Source: Artemia franciscana
Taxonomy: Eukaryota > Arthropoda > Branchiopoda > Anostraca > Artemiidae
Reading direction: 5' to 3'
DNA length: 64,000 nucleotides
NCBI RefSeq assembly: GCF_032884065.1
Contig: NC_088883.1
Span: 31,878,568-31,942,567 of the forward strand
Below, in pieces: positions 34,441 through 47,191 of the stretch; the stretch's first letter is position 1, and every line of letters starts with the position of its first letter. The notes under the pieces were generated by a model. It searched no databases. It was not told the origin of the DNA and saw nothing but the letters and a program-made list of their open reading frames with translations. Position numbers and translations under genes: made by a program.

Positions 34441-35890
34441 GTGTCATAAATAAAAAATTGTGGTATGAACTAAAGCTAAGAAGTGGGATGGCTCAATAGT
34501 AATCGAAACTCTAAAAGGTGGAATTTTGACAAATATAAATATATCAAGGCAATCAGCTTATTCTGCTGCTTCCAAATATACAAGTTTCACTAAGTTGAAT
34601 GCTACCCATCAAAAGCTAGGAGCCTGAAAAAATTAGACTGATTTTTAAAAAAGGTGGGGACACCCCAAAAAATGTTGAATTTTTTACTTTTTGCCAGAAA
34701 AAAGATTAGGAATACGTGTTTATTTGTTTGATTGTTTTTTTCCAGGGGTGATCGCATCGAACTAATAGTCGTAGGATATCGGGAAAAAGGTTCACTTTAA
34801 CGAAAATCAAAAGGTTCCCTTTTTAAGTGACCAAAAAGATTAAAGGGCAACATGCCCTTTTTCCTCAAAAATCGTCCGATCAAAATTTTTTGAAACCTTT
34901 TCGTTCGGCGTAGTTGAAAAGTCCCGAAACAAAGCCTTTGAAGAAAACATGACACCCCCCCCTCGTCCTTGGGTATGGGTCTATAAGTTATGAAATTGGC
35001 CCATTGTTTACATACATTATTTGTTATTGGGAAGTATACCAACACTTTTCAGGGGGAGGATTTTATGCTTAGGATGCGTTTTCATATGGAAAATGTTCCA
35101 TGTTGAAGGAAATTTCCAGGGTGAACTTTCCAGTGAAAATTTTGCATTGGAGGGATTTGACAGAATTCGTATACAAAATTCTTTTTGTTTGTCTTACTTT
35201 CTCTTTGCTTGCTCAATGTCGCATATGGAGAGGTTTCGCGGGAATCGTCTGGAGGAGATAATCCTTGTTTTTGGATTTCGGGGACATAATTTCTAAGGAA
35301 GGGGGATTTCCGGAGTAATGAAAAAGCATTAGTGCTTAAAATCTTTTTCAAATGAAAGTGTGCTATGGAGAATGACTGAATCTTCTGCAAGAAATTTTAC
35401 AGAGGAGGGATTTTCAGTTTGGATGGGAATATCCGGAAAGAATTTCACTGGGGAAGGGGCGTGGGAAGGACTTTCCATGAAGGATTTTCCCGATAGGTGA
35501 GGGAATATTTCATGAAGGGTGTGCCAGATTTACCGGCATTAGTTGAAAACGGATGAGAATTAAAAAAATAACAAGTTTTCTTCCATTGAAAATAAGGAGC
35601 AACATTAAAACAAAAAACGAATAGAAATTATTCCATATATGAAGGGGTTGCCCTTCTCCTCAATATCTTGCTATTTACGCTAAAGTTGGTGTTCAATTTT
35701 TTTTTTTTTTTTAATACTGATGAAATATAACTTTGCGTTCAATTAGAATGGGGAGCTCTTTAAAAATGCTAAGAACTTTAGCGAGGAGTAATGTCTTGAG
35801 GAAGGGTGCAAGACCATATCATATACGTAATATTTTCTGTTAATATTGATTTTTATTGTTGCTCCTTGTTTACAGTTGAAAAACTTTAGT
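34441..35890 (+). mobile_element. Diverged copy of the dominant non-autonomous repeat
   Basis: Recognisable by GGCTCAATAGTAATCGAAAC, TTTTTAAGTGACCAAAAAG, TATTGGGAAGTATACC and a terminal module (AAAATAAGGAGCAACATTAA at 35588). Clearly older than the copies at 12, 21 and 53 kb. Confidence 0.65.
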
Positions 35891-35989
35891 GTTATTACAA
35901 ATATGGCTGTCCTGCTATGTCTTGAAAGTAAATGAAAAACTAAGTAGAAGGAGAAAATCAAACATAAATTTATGGTTTTGTCCCCATAT

Positions 35990-36690
35990 CTTTATCTCAA
36001 TCTGTGAATATACCAAAGACAGACGCTAATGTTAGCGTAATAAAAACCGCAAATTTTCTCTAAGTCAGTGACATTGCTATTTTTTAAATATAGCTTTCAG
36101 TTTATTAATTTAGCGGTTGTTCTTAGTTTAAAACCACGCCCATAGGTTTTTTCATCTTCCTGGAATTAGTGACGTAATTCCAGAGTGTTTTACTTACATA
36201 TAAAGCTGAATTTTTTTCTGGATTCTTTAGTTGGGTTTTTATCTCAGAGGCATTCAAATTCACACTGAGAACCCACACTGAAATTTTTGAGCATTTGATA
36301 AATATTGCTTTTCATTGGTCTCATGAGACAAACTATTTAGCACTTAAATTCCTCAAATTATGGATCAAACGTTGAAATTGAAAAATCGGTGGGATTCAGT
36401 ATAAACCGAATTACATTTTTCTATTAAAATTAAACAATTTCGTTATCTTAAATTTGAACTTAAAAATCATATAAGGTTAAATTACCCTTAATTTCAGCTA
36501 ATACTGTAAATTTTTCTTTATATTTAGCGTAACTTACTTTAATTATAATATGAAAGATTACGAGGAATGTTTATTCTTCTCTCTTGACCAAAGCTGTATT
36601 TTTCTAAGCTTTTGTTCCTAGAGACCATGTACCATATTTGAGTGCCTCACTTTGAATTGGCCAAACAGTGGGATTAGACAACACTGCCTA
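35990..36690 (+). pseudogene. Orphan promoter, exon 1 and intron start of the gene A/B family
   Basis: CCACGCCCATAGG (36134), TGACGTAATTCCAG (36170-36183), TATAAA (36199-36204) and initiator-like TTAGTTGG (36227-36234) keep the spacing of genes A and B. Upstream (CTAAGTCAGTGAC) and intron-like downstream sequence also align with gene B. At the start codon position the sequence reads CTG AAA TTT (36278-36286), and the donor GTAAG has become TTGAG, so both the start and the splice site are lost. No exon 2 was found downstream. This is a host-gene relic. Confidence 0.7.
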
Positions 36691-38383
36691 AATGGGTGAA
36701 ATAAAAATGTAAAATTTTATATTTTGGGATGTATTTAGGGAAAAAAAGACGGTGAGGGTGAAAGCCTCTTGATCACGTTTAACTCTTAAGAAGTGCTTTA
36801 AAACTTTTCATTTCCAATCAAGTGAGTACCCCCTCCCAAGTTTACACAAAAATATTTTCCAAATAAGCCTTATATGTTAACGATCAGCTACTACTTTAAC
36901 TTACAACTCTTTCCCCAGGAGCTGCTGGTGTTATTACCATTTGATCTTTGGACTATTTTGAACAAGAAATTTTGTTTTAATTTTGATTGAATAAGTTTCA
37001 AAATTCAACTTGAGATCTCAATTTTCAATCGAATTAGCCTTCTCCAATGTTTTTACAACCAACCCTTTCTATAAAAAACTGACACTTTAACAATGGGTAA
37101 CTTGCAAAAGCCTATGGCTCCTGTCCCGAGGACAGATGGTGTTTTTGCTAATCACGTTAATTAATCAAATTTTATTACTCGACTGGAAACTGAAAGTTTA
37201 AGTGCCCTTGAACCTTTTTAAAACTCAAAAGTTACTGGAGGACAGCCAGCCCCACCCCCTTTGGGGATAAACACCTCCTGCGAAAAATTCTCCCCCCTGG
37301 AAAATACCTCCCCGTGAAAAATCTTACTCCAAAAGATACTCCTTGCGGTTAGCTGGTCTCCAATCAATTTTGACTTATTAAAAAAATAGAACTGCCTGGG
37401 GATTATAACTAATTTCCATCCTCCCTAACCTTCCATCCCACTAACCTTTCATCCCACTCTCGTCTCTCTTTTAGAGCTGATTCTGTATTTATATGAATAA
37501 TCAATGAAAGCCGAGATATTTTGGCATGAAAATTCATCCTTTGAGGCATCTCCCTCTCTCCGTAGCTAAGAAACAATCAGAGAACCCCATTGTAGAAGTT
37601 TAAGTACCTTTTCAAGTTTTGAAATTTTTCCATTTATTTATTATTATTTTATTTTCTTGATTTCCCTCAAAAAATGAGGAGTAGGCTACAATATAAATAT
37701 AAGGAAAAGACAAATGATAACGCTTACAATAAAAAAAATATCAAATATTGATCAAACACTTAAAAAGAAAAAAAAGATGCAAAAACACTTGCTAAATAAT
37801 TTAACCTGTAAATCATCAAGAGCCAGAACTGTTACTAAAAAACGGAAGTAAATTGTGGCCTTATAGATTGCTTAAAGATAGCATGTGTTGTTTGAAAACA
37901 TACACAGATTTTTCGCGTGGGAGCTTTCTAAGGGAGGCTCTGGAGGAATTTCCTTGTGAAGAACATTTGCATGGAGGGGTAGGGCAGTACTTTAACATAA
38001 ATTCCTCTGTTCCGCTTTCTTTAGCACTTCACAATTAAACTAAAAGATAACACACCTCAAATAACATATTCAGATCAAATTTGGAAAACCGTATTTTTGG
38101 TGAAGGGGTATTTTTTAAGGAGGGTTTTTCGTGATAGAGGGGGGGGGTAAGATTTTAGACCTGTAGACTGTGAGAGGATGAAGTGAACCCCAATCAACAG
38201 ACATCAAAAAAGGAGAAATAAATCTTGTTTTAAGAATTTGTGACGTCCAATTTTGACAAAAAAAACAGAGATTTTTTTTTATTAAGCATCTTGAGAGTTA
38301 TTTATATAATGACTTTTAAAAGCAAATAATTCCAACACGAATGATCGTATAAAGATTCTCACTTGTGTTTGACCCAATATAAG
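36691..38383. other. Gene-free stretch with remote repeat traces
   Basis: Patches such as 37250-37330 (CCCCTGGAAAATACCTCC) and 37900-38150 faintly resemble the body of the dominant repeat. No gene supported. Confidence 0.35.
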
Positions 38384-38700
38384 TACGGTGGTTGGGTTGT
38401 ACGAGAGTTCCCTTATGCGAGGGTTCAGTTGCACGGTGGTGAAGCTACACAGTGGTTCAATTTCTTGGTGATTCAGTTGCACGGAGGTTCAGTCACACGG
38501 GGAGTTAAATTGGGTTAAGATTCGAGGGGGTTGAGTTGTACGAGGGCTCATTTAAAAGGAGTTCAGTTGTACGAGGATTCAGTTAAACGAGGGTTTAGTT
38601 ACACATGGGTTCGGTTGCAAAGGGTTTAGTGCCACGATGGTCCAATTACCCGGTGGTTCAGCTGTACTGTGGTTCAGTTGCAGTGGTTCAGTTGGAGGAT
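38384..38700 (+). repeat. 16-bp minisatellite
   Basis: About 19 imperfect units of consensus TTCAGTTGCACGGTGG, with variants such as TTCAGTTGTACGAGGA and TTTAGTTACACATGGG. Occasional units of 14-17 bases. Confidence 0.85.
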
Positions 38701-40640
38701 ATTGAACAAACCAAAAGAGACTATGGGCATATTACTACTGTTACACCACTGTTACTGCTATTGCTAATACTGCTGCTCCTCCTCCTACTAATACTGCTGC
38801 TACTTTTATAACTCCTACTACGCTATCAGAGTGGATAAAGAATTAATGTTTAAAGGATGCAGATACAGAATTATGTATTTTTATTTAGTTTCAACTAAAT
38901 GAAAAGGACCTAGGTACAGGCAGGTTCTTAAAAAGGCATAACATTATCTTAGGAACAGCTGAGGATACTACGTGAAAACTTTCAGGGCTACTACTACTAC
39001 TACTACTGCCACTGTTAATGTCATGAAACTATATCAAAAGATTTTAAGTGCATGTAGCCTCTCAAAGTGGAACATAACCAACATATGAGGAGCAGAAATT
39101 GACATTAAGTAGAAACTTTTTTACGGAAAGTTTCTTTTTATTTAAATTTAAATCAAAAGGTATTTTCAGTACGCAGGTTGTAAAAAGGTTGTATTTGCAA
39201 TATCTCAGGAATGGCTCATGTCATTGTGTTGAAATACTCAGGGCTATAATTATTATTGCTACTAGCATGGCGACAGCTACTACTTCTATAAAACTAAATC
39301 AAAAGGTTTTAAGTGCATCCAAGTTGTTAAAATGGCATAGATACAATGCCTCAGAAATGAAATAAAGCACTGATGTCGAACTATAAGGGAAAGATAAAGG
39401 GAATGTAAAACTAAATCACAAGGCACTATATACATCAGGATTGTTAAAAGGACTCATTGGCAATACCCAGGAACAGCTAAGAGCGTTACATTGGAACTTT
39501 CAGATGATGTTATTAGGTATTTTCAACTAAATACAACGACAATTTGCGAATGTATGGTCATCGTAGGGGAGACTTTGCGATATATCAGAAGCGGCTAAAG
39601 GTAGAAAGTTGAAACTTTCAAAGAATATCGAAGGAAATTTTCAACTAATTATGGTTGTTAAAAGGGCGTATCTTCAATGTCTCTTGAATGGTTAAAGGTA
39701 TCTAGATAAAACGTTCAAAGAATGACAAGATGGATTTTAAACCAAATAAAAACAACTCGCTGCAACAACTACTACTGCAGCTGTGACTACTTATGACTGC
39801 AAATGTGACAATCTACGAATGCTACTTCTTGTATTTGCTGCAGCAATTATTTACGACTTCTTGATACTGCTTGCGGCGGTGACTGTGAATATTGACGATT
39901 TGCAACTTTCGTGACCGTAAATACTCGTGATTGCGATTCATTGCGACTCTGAAAAGTTGGGAATGTGATTCAAAAACCTGTGACTGTGACTTTTACTTCT
40001 TAGAACTACGACTGCTCCTGAATGCAACTCCGACTGGAGCAACTACTGACATTTGTAGTTGCTTAAGACTGCGACTTCAAGTACTTATTACTATGATGGC
40101 AAATATTTAACACAACGACTATGATTGCTTGCAAACGTAACAGTTTGTGACCGTGGCGACGACTGCTTGCGGCTGCAACTGCAATCACAGTGGTATTTGT
40201 AAATTGTCTGCTGCTACTACGAGTACTACTGCTAACATTACTGCTACTATTGAAATTAATCACTAGAGTTTTAGAACATCTAGGTTGCCAAAATAGTACA
40301 GATGCAATACCTCACAAACTAATTAAGTATTAAGTTTAGAGATCCAAGTCAAATATAGGGGAAAGGAAGATATAAAACTAAATCAAAAGACATTATATGT
40401 CTTTTCTTTGTATATGTTTTTTCGATATCCCTGGATATGCTAAGGGCATTACTTTAGAACGTTATGGATATGCTGCTAGGGGTACTGAACTAAATCGAAT
40501 GGCATTATTTGAATCCAAAGTTGACAAAAGGGCGTATCTTGAAAACCTCAGGAAAGGCTAAAGGAATTAGGTTGAAAGTTTCAAGGAATGTTGAGGGGAA
40601 TAATTGATAATATTGGTCAACAGGTAAGGTTATAACATGA
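38701..40640. repeat. Array of the 'ATCTCAGGAA' dispersed repeat family with trinucleotide runs
   Basis: Repeated imperfect blocks built from AATATCTCAGGAA, GGCTAAAGG, TTGAAACTTTCA and AACTAAATCAAAAGG, mixed with ACT/CTA trinucleotide runs (for example 38990-39007). No coding potential seen in any frame. Confidence 0.6.
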
Positions 40641-41660
40641 TGTGAGTCAGAATTATTTTAGCCGCCGAGAACTCAAATGTTATGTTATTTTTCAACCCAT
40701 GTATTTGAAGGTTTTTCCGTGTATGCTACCCATTCATCCTAAGTATTACAGAACAGCTATTATTATAATATTTTGAAAACCTTTGTCCAAAATATAGATA
40801 ATAGCCAAAATCTTGAATCAATTAAAAAAAACAGAAATTGATTTTAAAAAATCACGATTTTAACTTTTCGAAGAAAGGAAAGGAGCTATATTAAACCAAA
40901 GACGGAAAGAAAGTCAAATAATATTTCAATCTTAAGACAACCAGAAATCCCAATAAATAAATAAATGAATTCCAAAAAGAATGAGAATTATAATAAGTAA
41001 TCAGTCGTACTTAGAACGAGCAGAAATTACTACAAAGAGAAGAAGGGCTAACGCCCTCTGTGCCTCGTAAAGAATAGAACAGACACAATTTTCACTTTAC
41101 TGAAAACAAAACACATTTAAGAAGTTTCTCTCTCTTCAAATACATAATACATTTAAAGAATTTTTTTATAACTTTAAGGGATCCAAACCTTTTGAGACTT
41201 TCAGGAATGAATATGTATTGACATTCAAATGTAATTCTGGATTCATCTGTCCTTTTCAGTAATCTTGGTTGTTATTTTTTTTTTCTATGTATAAGAGAAG
41301 AACATTGCCCCGAATAGGATTATTTGAGTAAATTTTTTACATTTTAAAGATTCCTTCGCTAGATTTTGCTACCAACCAATTCGGAAATCGAACAGATAGC
41401 AAATGTTAGTGAGAATCTTTCTTCATTTTTTCTTCTATTTTTATTGGAACAAGAATCTATTTGGCTAGTTGGTAAATTGAGACATAAATATGGTAATATC
41501 AAAATATTACCAAAAAATGTTTAAAAAAACGCATCATATTCCCATTACCCAGCTGAAAGACCCCTGGAATATAGTCTGGGCTAAAAAAAAGTGGGTCAGA
41601 TTTGAAATAATGAGTACAGTGTCAGTAAAAGTTTTCCATATAGAGAGATTGCAGATTGTG
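40641..41660. other. A+T-rich gene-free stretch
   Basis: Nothing recognised apart from small traces of the dominant repeat at about 41000-41070. Confidence 0.3.
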
Positions 41661-42170
41661 AGAGAAAAATTCAAAAACTAAGGTATTTTTTAACTGAAAG
41701 TGTGCTCAGTGAATTTTTCAGGTGCAATCGTCCGCAAAAAGTTTTCTTGGTGGGGGGGGGGGGTACTTTCACCAGCGATGAAATTATCAGGGGGTATTTT
41801 TGGGAGAAGATATTTTACACGGGAGGAATTTTCCATGGAGGAATATTTTGTGGATGGAGACAATTTTCATAGAAGAAGAAGCCAAATTTCATGGTATTGT
41901 CTGAAAAGTGATTGGAAATTAAATTGAAAACAGATTTTTTTTTTCCAATGAAAGCAAGGAGTAACATTAAACCTTAAAAGGAACAAAACTCAATTCGTAT
42001 ACGAGGGGTTTGCTCCCTTTGCAATAGCTCTTTATGTTAAAATTTGACATTTTGACCCAATTCTTTAAGAACGACTGCTGAAACATGGGAGCCGTTTAAT
42101 TAGAACAAGAAGCTTTTCTAAAATAACCAAAAAACTTTTTTTATTACTTTACATAGATACTTTGAGAATG
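41661..42170 (+). mobile_element. Fragment of the dominant non-autonomous repeat
   Basis: GAAAGCAAGGAGTAACATTAAACC (41950-41973) followed by a GAGGGGTTTGCTCCC block and CAATTCTTTAAGAACGACTG, plus a diverged body upstream. Confidence 0.55.
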
Positions 42171-42619
42171 AAATGAAACACATTCACAATAAAATATATT
42201 TATACTTGTAAAAACATTTTTATTAGAGTATTTTTGATAAAAAAAAGTAAATTAAGAAAAAAAATTGATCCATAGACTCAATCCTTTAACTTTCTAAGCT
42301 TATCATCTTTCAGCTTGAAACTTAATCTCAATAAGAGATAGTTTACATTAACATAAGTCAAAGTTCTAATAAGTCTCAATAAGAGACAGTTTAAATTAGT
42401 CACATTTTTCGTCTTAATAGAGACACTAACATTTGCATTTCATTCCACTTTAACATTTGCACTTTAACATTCCATTTTAACATTTCATTCCATTAACATT
42501 TGCATTTCTATTCCATTTTAGAATTGGTTGATAACAAAATCTAGCGAAGGAATCTTTAAAATGTAAAAAATTTACTTAAATAATCCCTACTTATACTTAC
42601 TGACCTACTTGTTGAAGAT

Positions 42620-45600
42620 ATCGCAGGGACATCTGACACTGAAAATAACGAATTCAGTTACTTTGTAATGGGTTATTTTGAAACTAATTTAATCGGATTT
42701 CAGCTGTTTGACTACATGGTGAGTAATAATCTGATTCGATTTTGGACTTGGGCTAATTGTCCATATTTGTTGGTTATACCATTATGACGAAATATGTACA
42801 TTCATCGGTGTTGAATTTCGTGCAGTCTAATCTTAAAGAAGGAGTAAGTGATGAAGTTATTGCTAACCATGCTGTTGGTTTTTTTGATGAGAAGTCAATT
42901 ATGGTGGCTAAAATAGAACGTTGGTCTCGTGTTTACGAGGGTGAACGTGTGCAAAGACGCCAAGGCGATCAAGCTAATTACAGTCACATTAAGGACATGA
43001 TGGAAATCTTCCAGAAATGCGATAGCGAAAATATGTCTTTGCCTACATACGTGATTATTTTGCCTACCGAGGTTCCTGTTATTCCTGCTGTGGCTTATTC
43101 TACCTTCGCCTCAAAGCTTGTAAGCATTGATTCGGAACTATTCGTGAGAAGATTTCGTAGTATGATCTTAAATTCCCCCCTCTTAGCAGCCCTGGCCCTC
43201 AGTCATTGAATCACAGTCTGACGACAAGTCCCATCACAATTAAATAATCCCGACAAGTGTAGTGAAATACTAGACTCTATTCCAGGTCATGCATGCATTC
43301 ATAGCATTAAGCCCTCTGTCGATAAGCTGGTGGTACGAATTGACAAGATTGCTGCAAGGGACTTTTGCAATGCCGTTCCGTCTGTAATGAGAGATTGTGA
43401 CGTCAAAGTAAAAGAAACGAAATATATTGTGGTAAATTGGGGATGTCAATTCATTGCGGTAATATTACTCATGCGAAACGAATAGGCAATTCGTTGACTG
43501 TTAGAGTGTGTTTTGACAACGCTGCTGCGCTCGCTAATGCACTTCGACTTGGTATAAAGATTGGGTATGAGATATATCGAGTTTACGAATTCCAACGCCC
43601 ACCCAAATGCTGTTATAATTGCCAATCACCAAATCAATTAAGATCAAATTGTAATAAAGAAAAATGCTGCTCCCGTTGCGCAGGGCAACATGAATCCTAG
43701 CCTGATTCTCCGTGCCAGGCTACACCAAAATGTACGAACTGTCAAGGCAATCATGTGTCATTTTCAATGAAATGTCGAATTCTTCGTGAATTTCTGTCGA
43801 AACGATCGTCCTATACAAGAAAATGAGTGCTAAGACTAACTTCACTATATGTTCGTTCAATATTAACGGTACTAAAGGATAAAGACGTTTCTTTAGATCA
43901 GAAATTAGAAAACTTTGATGTTTTATTCCTCCAGGAACATCTCCTACCTTTAGTGAGCTTAAACTCCCTACGGAGAAGTAATGAAAACTTAGTTTTTTTC
44001 TAAAAGTGCACGCAACACCTCTGGCAGACCGTCAGGTGGCCTAGCATGTTTATAAAAAAGACGCTGTTTTCACCACCCCCTTTATGTTATCACGAAAGTG
44101 ATTGTTATAATGCTATTCGTCTTGCCAACCTTGTCCTCATTAATGTTTATCTCCCCTGCAACCAGAAATCCCTCCGAAGTTTAACTAAATTTACAAAATC
44201 TTGCACATTAATAAACAGTCTTCTGAATGGCATTGATAGTAATGAACTGGATTGGTTATTAATCGGTGATATGAACTGTAATATTAACTCTTCATCAGTG
44301 CGGACTGAGCTTCTTTTAGATTCCCTACCGAATAGTTATAAAATTTTGGAAGAAAAATGCCTCCCATTCCTGTATCCATAATAGTGGCCTACTTTCCGAC
44401 ATTGACCATTGTATCGTTTCTTCTGGTCTCATCTGTGGCGAAGTCCATGTTGATCAGGCTGAGCGTGATTATGATTATCTCTCCGTATCCCTCACTGTTA
44501 CCCTTGATGTTACTAAAGAACCTTCGTCCTAATACTAGAAAATAGATTTCTAAAAGAGAACGGAACAACGCTCACTGGCCTCTTTATTTGTTTACGCTTG
44601 TTAGCCTTCTATCAACGATTAAAGTCCCTTTTAATCTGTTGTGTACAGGCGTTGGGTCCCCACAAGCCAGAATTCCGCTTAATATTTATTATAGCCACAT
44701 TGTATCGTGCTTAAGGAGGTCTGAAGAGGTAGCTGTTCCCCATGTCGCTTTCGAGCCCAAAGAAGAAGTTCAAATTGGAAGAATGACCCAGAGCTCAAAA
44801 CTATAAAAAATCGGGCTAAATTGTGGCTAAAAATGTGGATAGCTTGCGGCCGCCCTTTAAGGGGTAATGTATCCGATATTAAACAAAGAATAAAGCTTGA
44901 TTTTAAACGCTATCTTCAAAGAATTAGGTATAATGGTGCCAAATTTCCTAAGACTCCTAGTCACTGGAAAAAAATGATTAATGTCGCGAAGTTCGACAGA
45001 TTGCCTACGGCCGACCGAATCCCTAATGTATAATGGACCAATCATTATAGTAACATTTTCAATACAGTGATATATGCGGTTCACTGTCGTTTTGCCTAGT
45101 TCTTTTCTAATCTGTTGCCTAAGAAAATCATTCAAGGTCATGTACCTCCCGTTTGTGTTGACCGTGTCAAAAGAAGTGTAGAGAGACTTAAATCGAAATC
45201 TTATGATATAGACGGCATCAGTGCTTTTCACCTCGATATTGATTCGGAGGAATTAGTTTATCACTTGCAGTTACTTTTTCAGATGTGTTTATGCTCTTTT
45301 TTAGTCCCTGATTCTTTTTTAGTTGGTAACATTACGTCAATTTTGAAACGTGGTAAGGATCCAACTAGTTGAGCTTCGTATAGGCCTATTACAGTTGCTT
45401 GTACTTTAAGTAAAGTATTTGAATATGTACTGTTCCCTGATCTCCTGTCTTAAGTAGATTATATGTCTAATCAGTTTGGCTTCAAGCTGTATTAAATAAA
45501 AAAAAATAGTTTTTTTAATTGAAAGTAAGGAGCGACATTAAAACAAAAAACGAACAGAAATTACTCCGTATATGAAATGGGTTGTCCCCTCCGCAGTCCC

Positions 45601-46480
45601 TCGCTCTTTACGCTAAAGTTTTTAATTGTTTTAAAAAGTAGAACTGTGGCAAAGAGTCAAACTTTAGCGTAAAGAGCGAGGGACTGCGGAGGGGACAACG
45701 AAGTGTTTGATATAGGATGCCAACATGCTCATCGTGCTATAGTTTCGCTATTACTTGAAGCGCATAAAAATAGTTTTGAGGTTCATTTTTGTGCACCTGA
45801 TGTTTCAAAAGCATTTGATTCAATATGCTATAGCCAACTTTGGTATTCTTTAATTCAACTTGGTGCTAATGTGTCTATTATATCAATTCTTCGTTTTTGG
45901 TATGCTAATTCATATGTTCGACTCAAGTCAGGTGACACCTACGCTGGTAATATCCCCATCCGTTCTGGTCTTAGGCAAGGAGGAGTCTTATCCACTTATC
46001 TTTTTAATGTTTGTCTTTATTCTGTTTTGCCACGTATTAATCCATCATATTTCTTAGGCCTAACTAACCTCTCGTATATTGCATATGCAGATGATTTACT
46101 TTTGATCAGCTGCACTAAATCTAGCCTAATTAAGTCGACCCAGCTTGTTTCTAAGTATTTTGAAAAAATCGGCCTCAAACTTAATACTGAAAAATGTGAA
46201 TATTTAGTTTTTTAATGCTAAGCATCAAAGTAGTGATTTTGTGGTTATTTTTCAGTTAAGCTCGTTTCTTTGATTCGGTGGCTTGGTATTAGTATTTGTT
46301 CATCTTTATCGGCTTTTCGATCTTGTGGGCTTAATGATATTAAAAGTAAACTTAAAATTGGTACGCGAAAATTGTCCCGAACCGAAGCAGATTTTCACGA
46401 AAGGCTTTATCAAGACTTTATTCTACATATTGCGATCATTTATATTGTTTCTTTTTTTGTTATTTTGTTTTTCTTTCCTT
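42620..46480 (+). mobile_element. Decayed LINE with zinc-knuckle ORF1, APE endonuclease and RT
   Basis: The ORF1 region (42757-43830) ends in knuckles: CYNCQSPNQLRSNC (with Q for the usual H) and CTNCQGNHVSFSMKC. Endonuclease pieces follow: FTICSFNINGTKG (about 43845), LFLQEH, VLINVYLPCN and WLLIGDMNC (44255). The RT runs 45115-46215 with VKRSVERLKSKSYDIDG, CAPDVSKAFDSI (motif A), SGLRQGGVLSTYLFN and YADDLLLI (about 46084). Stops and frame changes occur in every domain (for example the end of the first ORF1 frame at 43209, and a stop after GQHES at 43698), so it is dead. A hairpin element interrupts the RT at 45491-45699. The clade is uncertain; domain order fits Jockey/CR1/I-type LINEs. Confidence 0.85.
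45491..45699. mobile_element. Hairpin element inserted in the LINE, one arm truncated
   Basis: Starts ATTAAATAAAAAAAAATAG, then GAAAGTAAGGAGCGACATTA. The centre forms a hairpin of 38-bp arms (45582-45619 with 45662-45699). The second arm stops at GGGGACAAC, and LINE-encoded sequence resumes at once (VFDIGCQHAHRAIVSLL). So only about one and a half arms were inserted or remain. Confidence 0.8.
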
Positions 46481-46677
46481 AATGTTTTTACTCCGCTTAA
46501 TTTGTCAAAACAAGCGGGTAACAAAAAAATTATTAATTATTAATTATTACAGTCAGCGAACAGAAAAAAGTATTTTAGTGGACAAGGGGCCACCAAGGGG
46601 AAACCAAGTTTGAAAGTAGAGCTATTCTTTCTATTTTTACAGCCGTAGGTCCACAAATATTCCAAAAACCAATAAAT

Positions 46678-47062
46678 CAAACAGTCTGTGGTAACGAACT
46701 GCAGTAAGGAGCGACTCGGCTCAATAGTAACCGAAACTCTAAAAAAACAAATTTTTACACCAATAGCTACATCAAAAGAATCACATTTTATTGCTGATTT
46801 TAAATATATAAGTTTTATCAGGTTTGTTTATACCCATCAAAAGTTACGAGCCTGAGAAAATCTATTTTATTTTAAAAAATATTATTTAAAAAAAATGTTT
46901 TAAAAAATAGAGTTGAGAGAAAGAATCAAACTTTAGCATAAAGAGCGTGGTTTTGAGGAGGGAACGGCACCTTTCATATACGGAGTAATTTCTGTTCGTT
47001 TTAAGTTTTAACGTCGTTCCTTACTTTCAGTAAAAAAAACTTGTTTTTTTATTAATTAAATA
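46678..47062 (+). mobile_element. Short internally deleted copy of the dominant repeat
   Basis: Starts CAAACAGTCTGTGGTAACGAACTG, jumps after GAGCCTGAGAAAATC to the second hairpin arm (TCAAACTTTAGCATAAAGAGC) and ends CTTGTTTTTTTATTAATTAAAT. It lies about 130 bases beyond the stop of gene C, probably in its 3' flank. Confidence 0.75.
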
Positions 47063-47191
47063 AATAAGATAACTGCTTGGCCTATTAGATGAATATCTGT
47101 TTCATAAAAAAAACAATTTTTTTAGAATAAGCTGTTTAATAAATAATAAAAATGAGTAAGCATAATTGTTTTCCTGATGAGTCACTAGCTT

